Assembly: GCA_029287275.1 (NCBI GenBank)
Contig: JARFRL010000241.1
Span: forward strand, 1 to 7,771
Source of the DNA: Pontiella desulfatans
Lineage (GTDB): Bacteria > Verrucomicrobiota > Kiritimatiellia > Kiritimatiellales > Pontiellaceae
Direction: 5' to 3'
Length of the DNA stretch: 7,771 nucleotides
Position numbers and translations under genes: made by a program. The notes under the pieces are model-generated. The model saw nothing but the letters and a program-made list of their open reading frames with translations. It did not search any database and was not told the DNA's origin. Below are positions 1 through 5,993 of the stretch, one piece after another. Position 1 is the first letter of the stretch. Each line of letters begins with the position of its first letter.

Positions 1-3
1 GCC

Positions 4-26
4 CATAGCCAGCCCGATCTCCTTTT
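4..26 (-). promoter_or_regulatory. Possible ribosome site and start of a further downstream gene
   Basis: After the inverted repeat, the minus strand carries AAAAGGAG (26-19) followed 12 nt later by an ATG at 6-4, at the window edge. This could be the beginning of an eighth co-directional gene. The spacing is long and only two codons are visible, so the call is weak. Confidence 0.2.
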
Positions 27-33
27 CCCGCGG

Positions 34-51
34 CCAGTAAATTTTTACCGG
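34..51. repeat. Short inverted repeat after the last gene
   Basis: Just after the DUF1080 stop (TAG at 57-55), the transcribed strand reads CCGGTAAA, AA, TTTACTGG. This can form an 8 bp stem with one G-U pair and a tiny loop that would open further. No run of U follows, so a classical intrinsic terminator is not supported. It may be a weak 3' end structure or chance. Confidence 0.3.
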
Positions 52-54
52 GGA

Positions 55-702
55 CTATTCAATGGGCTCGATCCATAGGTTTCTGAACTGGATTTTACAT
101 CCCTCAACTTGGAGGCCGATATTCCCGGCGGTCACCGATAGATCATAGGCCACGTTCTGAACCAGTTCGTTCACTCTGATTTCGATGAAATCCCCTTTGC
201 AGGTGATGTCGTAGGCGTTCCACTCTCCGGCCGGGTTTTCGTTGGTCGGGTGCGTTTTGGGAATGACCGGTTTGTTCTCTTCGGTTGAAACATATTCCAC
301 GGCGGCGAGCGTGGCGCGCTGGCCCACTCCGTGCACGATAAAGTCTCCCGCGTTCTCATGCTTCAGCTGAGCCTGATAGTGCGCTTTCCAGATTAGATCG
401 GGACCGGTCGCGTGCAGTAGAATTCCGCTGTTTTCGGCCTTTTCAGGATAGCGCCATTCAACATGTAGTTTGTAATTGGAATAAACTTTTTCCGTGCGCA
501 AGTAGCCTACGGGTTTTCCGATGGTTTCAATCACGCCGTCCTTGACGTACGCGTAATCCTCCGCCTTCACCGCGTCGTCTTTCACGTAAACGACCCAGCC
601 GTCCAGATTCTCGCCGTTAAAGAGAACTTCTCTTTCCTGACCGAAACTCATGGCGGCCGCGCTGACCAATATCGCGCATAGTAATTTAATTATATGGTTC
701 AT
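55..702 (-). CDS. Secreted DUF1080 (3-keto-disaccharide hydrolase-like) protein
   Basis: A 215-residue protein made of a signal peptide followed by one DUF1080 domain. The N-terminus has a lysine, then a hydrophobic stretch (about residues 5-20) ending in SFG-Q near residue 21, so export is likely. Family hallmarks are the opening LFNGENLDGW (27-36), an aromatic strand ending in WRYPEKAENSGILLH (83-97), PAGEWNAYDI (157-166) and the closing GNIGLQVEG...FRNLWIEPI. The fold is a concanavalin-like beta sandwich. Some family members cleave 3-keto-glycosides made by sugar 3-dehydrogenases, and many others have no tested activity. The start is supported by GAGGTGAG at 718-711, 8 nt before the ATG. 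It is the last gene of the visible operon, 60 nt after the sulfatase. A periplasmic or surface role in glycan breakdown is inferred. No partner 3-dehydrogenase lies in the window. The family call is firm, the activity is not. Confidence 0.9.
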   Translation of the reverse strand: MNHIIKLLCAILVSAAAMSFGQEREVLFNGENLDGWVVYVKDDAVKAEDYAYVKDGVIETIGKPVGYLRTEKVYSNYKLHVEWRYPEKAENSGILLHATGPDLIWKAHYQAQLKHENAGDFIVHGVGQRATLAAVEYVSTEENKPVIPKTHPTNENPAGEWNAYDITCKGDFIEIRVNELVQNVAYDLSVTAGNIGLQVEGCKIQFRNLWIEPIE

Positions 703-762
703 GTCTTTGTCTCACCTCAATATTAGAACTGCATGCTGAATCAAGAACAGGGTTTTCGCGTA

Positions 763-2223
763 CTAGTCACTTTCCTCCCAGAATTTTAGTTTTCCGCCTT
801 CAACCGGGCGAAATCCTTTTGATTTTGGAACTTCGAAAAAGGGGGCCGGAGCGGCCACTTGGTCGTAGAGGTTTTTCAATCGTTCAACGACCTCTGGATA
901 TTCATCCGCCAGATCGCGCTGCTCTCCGGGGTCGGCCTCGATATCGAACAGCATCATCGGCGCGCTTTCATCCCCGGTCGTTAAACCGGGATACGCTGAA
1001 ACGCGGTATTGTTCTTCCGGCGCGATGATGGTTTTCCCGTCCGGGGCGCGCTGTTCCTTGCCTTTTATGTAGCCTTCGGAAGGCTGAACGTACTTTTCGG
1101 CGGGATGAACATGCAGCTTCCATTTCCCCTTGTGGATGGTTCGAATCCGCGTGTTTTTCATACCCAGAAAATAAGGGTGCGGACTTTCGACGGTCGCGTC
1201 GGTTAAGAGCGGCCAGATATCCTTGCCGTCGATTTCCACATGGTTCGGCAACTTCACGCCGGCCAGTTTCGCCATCGTCGGCATTAGATCAATCGTGGAC
1301 GCCAAGGAAGGGTTCGTGATTCCTCGCGGAATCCGACCGGCCCAACGGGCGATGAACGGCACGCGGTTTCCTCCGTCCCAACTCCGCGCTTTCATCCCTC
1401 GCAGCCCGCCGGTGCTACCGCCCCAGGAGGGGCCGTTGTCGGAGGTGAAAATGATCAGCGTCTCCTCGTCAACGCCCAGCCGCTTCACTTCATCCAGCAC
1501 CGTACCGACCGACCAGTCCAATTCCCGAATCACATCCGCGTATAAATCACCCGGTGTTTCGGGGGTATAAAACGCGGCGCTCGCGGCCAACGGTTTGTGC
1601 GGCATGGTATGCGCGAGATAGAGGAAAAACGGGCGCTTCGCCTCAACCGCCTCGCGCATATATTCGACGGATTTGGCCGTATACTTTTGGGTAATCGAGG
1701 CCTGATCGACCGGATACTCGACAACGGCCTCGTTTTCAACCATCTGCACGGGCCGCATGTCATTCGAATAGAGAATTCCGTAATACGCATCGAAACCCTG
1801 TTTCGTCGGCAAAAACTCGGGTTTGTGCCCCAAATGCCATTTGCCCACCATATAGCAAGCGTACCCGCCCTCTTTCAGCATTTCGGCCATGGTGAATTCC
1901 GAGCGCGGAAGCCCATAATCATCAATGCCGTGATCCGGGGTCGGATTTGAAACAATCATATGATGAAAGGGATAGCGCCCGGTCAGCAACGACGCCCGCG
2001 ACGGCGCGCAATACGGCATGGGCGTCATAAAGCGCGTCAGTTTCACCCCTTCTTCCGCCATTTTTGATAAGCGCGGAGTCGGTGCGTTTGACTCGGGAAA
2101 CCCAAACCCCGCGATGTCGCCATAGCCAAGATCGTCCGTGAAAACGACGATGAAATTCGGCTGTCCACAGGCGATGCAAACAGAGGTGAAAAAGAACAGA
2201 GCGGTCCGGCTTAAAAATCTCAT
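763..2223 (-). CDS. Exported S1-family sulfatase (arylsulfatase A / GALNS-like)
   Basis: A formylglycine-dependent type I sulfatase that hydrolyses sulfate esters, presumably on a sugar outside the cytoplasm. Numbering from the upstream in-frame ATG at 2244, the metal-binding FTDDLGYGD is at 35-43. The activation motif C79-A-P-S-R is followed by ASLLTGRYP, GKWHLGH is at 134-140, the H211/H215 pair sits in LAHTMPH, and SDN at 267-269 precedes the lysine of GMK at 284. All expected catalytic elements are present and the length of about 490 residues is normal. The layout resembles arylsulfatase A and N-acetylgalactosamine-6-sulfatase, but the sugar substrate cannot be read from sequence. I prefer the ATG at 2223 (residue 8), because a purine-rich AGGGGGGGGGAG lies just before it, while the ATG at 2244 has no ribosome site. 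The N-terminal hydrophobic stretch ends in CIAC-GQ: signal peptidase I cleavage or a poor lipobox. Maturation needs a formylglycine-generating or anSME-type enzyme, which is not in the window. Confidence 0.96.
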   Translation of the reverse strand: MRFLSRTALFFFTSVCIACGQPNFIVVFTDDLGYGDIAGFGFPESNAPTPRLSKMAEEGVKLTRFMTPMPYCAPSRASLLTGRYPFHHMIVSNPTPDHGIDDYGLPRSEFTMAEMLKEGGYACYMVGKWHLGHKPEFLPTKQGFDAYYGILYSNDMRPVQMVENEAVVEYPVDQASITQKYTAKSVEYMREAVEAKRPFFLYLAHTMPHKPLAASAAFYTPETPGDLYADVIRELDWSVGTVLDEVKRLGVDEETLIIFTSDNGPSWGGSTGGLRGMKARSWDGGNRVPFIARWAGRIPRGITNPSLASTIDLMPTMAKLAGVKLPNHVEIDGKDIWPLLTDATVESPHPYFLGMKNTRIRTIHKGKWKLHVHPAEKYVQPSEGYIKGKEQRAPDGKTIIAPEEQYRVSAYPGLTTGDESAPMMLFDIEADPGEQRDLADEYPEVVERLKNLYDQVAAPAPFFEVPKSKGFRPVEGGKLKFWEESD

Positions 2224-2238
2224 TATCTCCCCCCCCCT
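2224..2238 (-). promoter_or_regulatory. G9-tract ribosome binding region of the sulfatase
   Basis: On the coding strand the bases before the preferred sulfatase ATG read A, nine consecutive G, then AG and ATA. The tract (C9 on the plus strand at 2229-2237) serves as the Shine-Dalgarno region. It also lies in frame between an upstream ATG at 2244 and the preferred ATG at 2223. Homopolymers of this length can slip during replication, which would change Shine-Dalgarno strength or spacing. They are also common sites of sequencing error. Confidence 0.55.
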
Positions 2239-2247
2239 TTTCATAAT

Positions 2248-2667
2248 CTAACCGTTAACAGCCTGAGCCCCGGCCATGGCCACCCGCCCATCCTGAGCCG
2301 GTTGTCCGCCGGACACGCCGATAGCCCCGATGACTTTGTCATCTTGAACAATCGGAACCCCGCCCTCGAACGGACAGATTTCGTGGTTTGAAAGCAGCCG
2401 CGAACCAGGGAAATCGTTTCCGATGGCTTCTTGATATACTTTGGTCGGTCGCTTGAACAGAACCGCCGTCCGAGCTTTGGTGTGAGCCACGTCAATGGCT
2501 CCTAGGATCGCGTGATCCATTTTCTGCATAGCGACCAGATGCCCTCCATTATCGACGATCACAACAACCATCGACCAGTCATTGGCGACCGCCTCGACTT
2601 CCGCGGACCGCATGACTTTTTTCGCGGTTTCCAACGATATGGAAGCCCCATATTCAACTAAACTCAT
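2248..2667 (-). CDS. GlcG/HbpS-like (DUF336, PduO C-terminal type) protein
   Basis: A small protein of about 139 residues covering one haem-degrading/HbpS-like domain (DUF336), related to GlcG, HbpS and the C-terminal part of PduO. Visible hallmarks are VVVIVDNGGHLVAMQKMDHA, then the helix HTKARTAVLFKRPT, a GGVPI strand and the ending VIGAIGVSGGQPAQD. There is no signal peptide or membrane segment, so it is probably cytoplasmic. Known members bind haem or act as redox-linked accessory factors, but most, including GlcG itself, lack a defined reaction. The frame stays open upstream to 2739, overlapping the GH92 gene, but that extension (rich in Arg and Trp) looks non-native. I chose the ATG at 2667, since AGGG at 2679-2676 lies 8 nt before it; the ATG at 2673 is only 2 nt from that site. 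It sits 10 nt after GH92 and ends 24 nt before the sulfatase. Its job in this glycan cluster is unknown. Confidence 0.85.
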   Translation of the reverse strand: MSLVEYGASISLETAKKVMRSAEVEAVANDWSMVVVIVDNGGHLVAMQKMDHAILGAIDVAHTKARTAVLFKRPTKVYQEAIGNDFPGSRLLSNHEICPFEGGVPIVQDDKVIGAIGVSGGQPAQDGRVAMAGAQAVNG

Positions 2668-2673
2668 TGCCAT

Positions 2674-2680
2674 TACCCTA
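2674..2680 (-). promoter_or_regulatory. Ribosome binding site overlapping the GH92 stop codon
   Basis: The GH92 stop codon TAG (2680-2678) is part of TAGGG, the only plausible Shine-Dalgarno for the following GlcG-like gene. Terminating ribosomes would therefore sit on the initiation site, which suggests translational coupling. This also decides the start: spacing to the ATG at 2667 is 8 nt. Confidence 0.5.
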
Positions 2681-4993
2681 TTTAGTCGCCCAGGCTTTAT
2701 TCGGTTCAGGCCCCATCTCGAACACCAGCCTTCCGCCATTCATGATGGAAGCGTGCTCGATGTACGGCTCGGAGAGCGGATGCCCGTTCAGCGTGACGGA
2801 TTGCACGTAAAAGTTTTCCGGTGTTCGATTTATGGCCTCCACGACAAACTGACTTCCGTTTTCGAGATGTATCGTTGCTTTTGGATGCAACGGCGCGCCG
2901 ATGTAGTATTTCAGATCCCCGGGACAGACCGGATAGAAGCCCAGCGACGAGAAAACATACCAGGCCGACATCTGACCGCAATCCTCGTTGTTGATATAGC
3001 CCTCGGGCGTGTTGAAATACATCGTGGTCATGATCTGGTTGACCAGTTTCTGCGTCTTCCAGGGTTGACCCGCGAACACATAGTTATAGGGCATTTGATG
3101 CCCCGGTTCGTCACCATGTCCGTATCCTCCGATGAATCCGCTGATATCAAAGTGCTGAGCTCCGGTCATTTTGACTTCCGTGGTGAACATTTCATCCAGC
3201 CACGCGGCATATTTTTCCTTGCCCCCCCACAGCTCGATGGCGCCTTCCATGTCGTGCGGGGTGTAGGCGCTGTAAGACCAAATGTTGCCGGAAATGTAGA
3301 CCGAGTTCAGGCCGGTTTGTTTGTCGCCCCAGCTGGTGAGGTCCAGTTCCTGCCATTCGCCGTTCGCGAAGCGCGGCCAAAGGTAATTTTCATCCGGGTT
3401 ATACAAATTTCGATACCCCAGACTTCTTTCGCGGAAATATTTTTCTGACTTCGCGTAGCCCATCTTTTTAGCCAACTCGGCCACGCACCAGTCGTAATAG
3501 TTGTTTTCGGTCGTTTTCGAAACGCTGGATTTAACCTCGGCGGGAATCCATCCATTATGTTTGATGTAATCGTCAACGCCATTGTCTTTTCCATAATGAG
3601 GACTGCTGCCGCCATCGTTCATCGCCGCTTTTTGGATGCAATCGTAGATGAGCTTCTGATCCAGTCCCGGGAGATCCTTCAACGCGGCATCGGCCATCAC
3701 TGAAATTCCGTCATACCCCGGCATGCAGCAGTTGTCGTATCCCAATGCTTCCCAGAGCCCGAGTCCAACATCGGTCTGGGTGTAGCGCGAGCAGAGGACA
3801 TTCACCAAACGCGCGTCCGACTTTTGATCAATGATCGTCCACAGCGGATGAAGCGCGCGATAGGTATCCCAAGTGGAAATATTGCTTAACTGAACGAGGT
3901 CGGGAGAACACGCCTTTTTCGTGTCCAACTCATTGTTGTCGTCCGCGTCGGGGGTGTGCTTCTTCGTGCCTCCCACCATATAGTTTCCGTTTACATCGGA
4001 GATAATGTTCGGCGTGATGAAGGAATGGTACATCCCAGTATAAAAGATCCGTTTTTGATCCAACGTGGCGCCCTCAATCCGGACGCGCGAAACCTTGTCC
4101 CGCCATAGGCCTCGCGTGGCCTCGTGAACCGCGTCAAAGGTTCGACCCGGAGCCTCTGACTCGAAATTCGCTTTGGCCCCTTCGTAGTCGACATACGAAA
4201 TGGACGCCGCGGCTTCAATCACTTCGCCGGCTTTTCCTTCATAGGACACAAACGCCCCGGCGTATTTCGACTCCACACGGCCGCGACCTTTGAGAAGCTC
4301 CCCCTGCCGCGTGACTCCCGATTTCAAAAACGGCTTGGAAAATTTTACATAGAAATAAACTTTTCGTGTTCCAGTACTCGGACTGCGTTCATGCTTGTAG
4401 CCCCGCAGTTCGGTGTCGGAAAGAATCTCCATACCGGAATTGATCACGGTCCCCCGCACCCGATGAGCCGGATCAAAAATCACGGAGTGCGGTCCATCAT
4501 TTTTAAACGTATAGCGATGAAACCCGACCCGCGGCGACGCGGTCAACTCCACCGCCACCTGATTATCGCGAAGTTCGACCGTGTAATATCCCGCCGAAGC
4601 GCGCTCCAGATCATGATCCAGACGCGCGCGGTATCCGCTATCGGGATCCTCATCGGTTCCCGGCGCCAACTTTAATTCACCCCCCAGCGGCATCATCATC
4701 AAGTCGCCCATGCCGGCCAGGCCGGTGCCGCTGAAATGGTTGTGCGCGAATCCTTTGATGGTCTTGTCGCTGTAATGATAGCCCGAGCAGTGGTGCTTCA
4801 ACTGACTATCACTGGACGGGCTCAACTGAATCATGCCCATTGGAGTAGTCGCCCCCGGAAAGCAGTGCCCCTTTTCATCCGTACCGATCATTGGATCGAC
4901 ATAGGTTAATATATCCGGATTTTCGGCGAACGATTGAGCGCCCATAAAAAGACCGCTCAGACATCCGATTAGTAAATGGAGATTCGTATTCAT
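2678..4993 (-). CDS. Secreted GH92 family exo-alpha-mannosidase
   Basis: A calcium-dependent exo-acting alpha-mannosidase of glycoside hydrolase family 92; members release mannose, often from alpha-1,2-linked mannosides. The 771-residue length is typical. A signal peptide ends near QSFA-EN (residue 23). The N-terminal beta-sandwich domain opens with YVDPMIGTD and carries FPGATTPMGMIQLSP (45-59) and HNHFSGTG (84-91). The (alpha/alpha)6 domain carries STWDTYRALHPLWT (373-386). E496 in SKTTENNYYDW matches the family's catalytic-acid position. GDEPGHQMPYNYVFAGQPW (627-645) and NNEDCGQMSAWYVFSSLGFYPV (668-689), with the proposed base region at E670/D671, follow. Linkage preference cannot be fixed by reading. 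The start at 4993 has a modest AAGG 4 nt upstream but gives a proper signal peptide. It is the central gene of the operon, 47 nt after DUF4861, and its stop overlaps the ribosome site of the next gene. GC looks lower than in the genes upstream. The family call is very secure. Confidence 0.97.
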   Translation of the reverse strand: MNTNLHLLIGCLSGLFMGAQSFAENPDILTYVDPMIGTDEKGHCFPGATTPMGMIQLSPSSDSQLKHHCSGYHYSDKTIKGFAHNHFSGTGLAGMGDLMMMPLGGELKLAPGTDEDPDSGYRARLDHDLERASAGYYTVELRDNQVAVELTASPRVGFHRYTFKNDGPHSVIFDPAHRVRGTVINSGMEILSDTELRGYKHERSPSTGTRKVYFYVKFSKPFLKSGVTRQGELLKGRGRVESKYAGAFVSYEGKAGEVIEAAASISYVDYEGAKANFESEAPGRTFDAVHEATRGLWRDKVSRVRIEGATLDQKRIFYTGMYHSFITPNIISDVNGNYMVGGTKKHTPDADDNNELDTKKACSPDLVQLSNISTWDTYRALHPLWTIIDQKSDARLVNVLCSRYTQTDVGLGLWEALGYDNCCMPGYDGISVMADAALKDLPGLDQKLIYDCIQKAAMNDGGSSPHYGKDNGVDDYIKHNGWIPAEVKSSVSKTTENNYYDWCVAELAKKMGYAKSEKYFRERSLGYRNLYNPDENYLWPRFANGEWQELDLTSWGDKQTGLNSVYISGNIWSYSAYTPHDMEGAIELWGGKEKYAAWLDEMFTTEVKMTGAQHFDISGFIGGYGHGDEPGHQMPYNYVFAGQPWKTQKLVNQIMTTMYFNTPEGYINNEDCGQMSAWYVFSSLGFYPVCPGDLKYYIGAPLHPKATIHLENGSQFVVEAINRTPENFYVQSVTLNGHPLSEPYIEHASIMNGGRLVFEMGPEPNKAWATK

Positions 4994-5040
4994 AAAACCT
5001 TATCTTGGGTGGCTGATCCTTCCACGAGACTGTTCAGCGT

Positions 5041-5970
5041 TCATTCATACTCGGCCGCGCAGAACTCGGCGAGATACGCGTGCCAGTCATCCTGGGTTTC
5101 GATCGCGCCGGCGCGCTGCCATCCGTAGCCGCCCGCGTAGGAGATTTTTCCGTTCGCGTCGGTGTCGCCGATCAGAAGAACGTGGCCCGTGACGCCTTTC
5201 GCCGCGGGATCCCCGTTTTCAATCTCAACGGATTTGATCCGGTCCGGCGGCATCGCGGCGGCCGTGCCCAGCCCGTATCCATCGTCCATGACTTCCCAGC
5301 AGGAAACCCATCCGGAGCGCGCGTTGGCCGAAACGATTCCAGCGCCGGCGTGCGAGGTCACGCCCACGCAAACCGGCAGCCCCGCGGCGATCGCGCCATC
5401 CTTGAAAAAGGCGCTTTCCGCCGTGTAGAGGCGCGTGTTCATTTCCAGCGTGATTTTCTTTTCCTCTTTGTAAACGGAGCCGCCGAGTTCTTTCTCGTAG
5501 GTCAGCAGAAACGCGCAGCGCGCCGGGGTGTTTTCGAGGATCTTCCACGTCGTGAAGGTGCCGAGCGGAACCCGCTCCCCGTCGATCCAGAGCCCCGAAC
5601 CGCCCGCGCCCGCGGATTCGCCGACCTTGTAGCCGTCCCAGCCTTCGCCGCGGTCGACGTGGTGGGAATGTCCGCCGAGCGAGAGCTGGTACCACTTGTT
5701 GACGATCGGGTATTCCACCCGCTTCATCCAGCAGTCGACTCCGGAGCTGACGTTTTCGATTTTGTTCAACGCCGGGCCGTAGACGCGCATGGCGATGAGG
5801 TTGTTCTCGAACGCGAAGTCGTCCGAGCGTTCCGGAACGAACCGGCAAAAAGCCCGCGGCGCGAGGGCTTGAGCCATCTGGTCCGCCACGGGATCTTTGG
5901 CTTTTTTCGCATGCGCGCAGCACGCGGCGGCGAGTACGCCAATGAGAACCAGGGCTTGTTTCGACTTCAT
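5041..5970 (-). CDS. Secreted DUF4861 domain protein
   Basis: A 309-residue protein I recognise as DUF4861, a family common in glycan-utilisation loci of Bacteroidota and PVC bacteria, with no reaction I can name. The signal peptide covers residues 1-21 (hydrophobic core LVLIGVLAAACC, cleavage after AHA). Conserved-looking blocks are FAFENNLIAMRVYGPALN (52-69), SSGVDCWMKRVEYPIVNKWY (75-94), a polar segment HSHHVDRGEGWDGYKVGES (101-119), GAGGSGLW (121-128) and a C-terminal YAGGYGWQRAG (278-288). The histidine, aspartate and glutamate residues at 101-118 are candidates for a metal or active site, but this is inference. A beta-rich sugar-binding or lyase-like fold is plausible. The start is secure: GGAGGA at 5983-5978 lies 7 nt before the ATG. 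It begins 23 nt after the ADH and ends 47 nt before GH92. Its GC is clearly higher than that of GH92. It seems somewhat shorter than other members I recall, without being visibly broken. Confidence 0.85.
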   Translation of the reverse strand: MKSKQALVLIGVLAAACCAHAKKAKDPVADQMAQALAPRAFCRFVPERSDDFAFENNLIAMRVYGPALNKIENVSSGVDCWMKRVEYPIVNKWYQLSLGGHSHHVDRGEGWDGYKVGESAGAGGSGLWIDGERVPLGTFTTWKILENTPARCAFLLTYEKELGGSVYKEEKKITLEMNTRLYTAESAFFKDGAIAAGLPVCVGVTSHAGAGIVSANARSGWVSCWEVMDDGYGLGTAAAMPPDRIKSVEIENGDPAAKGVTGHVLLIGDTDANGKISYAGGYGWQRAGAIETQDDWHAYLAEFCAAEYE

Positions 5971-5993
5971 TTTCGAATCCTCCGTTCCGGGCG

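Noticed and set aside
703..762. Possible internal promoter before DUF1080 (TAATAT-like box with a TTGATT-like upstream element)
   Set aside because: The spacer between the two boxes is about 13 nt, too short for a standard sigma-70 promoter, and the gap fits an ordinary intra-operon spacer.
2668..2739. N-terminal extension of the GlcG-like protein from the ATG at 2739
   Set aside because: It would overlap the GH92 gene by about 60 bp, has an atypical Trp/Arg-rich sequence and no ribosome site; the domain begins after the ATG at 2667.
2582..3448. 288-codon open frame on the plus strand, antisense to GH92 and the GlcG-like gene
   Set aside because: It spans two well-supported genes on the other strand, has no family motifs, and its composition is that of an antisense shadow.
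4713..4727. GC-rich palindrome (CCGGCC-A-GGCCGG type) inside GH92
   Set aside because: It encodes conserved Gly/Leu/Ala residues of the GH92 protein and is explained by codon content.
4994..5040. GTGG/CCAC inverted repeat in the gap before GH92
   Set aside because: Only a 4 bp stem with a 9 nt loop and no U-run; too weak to call an attenuator or terminator.
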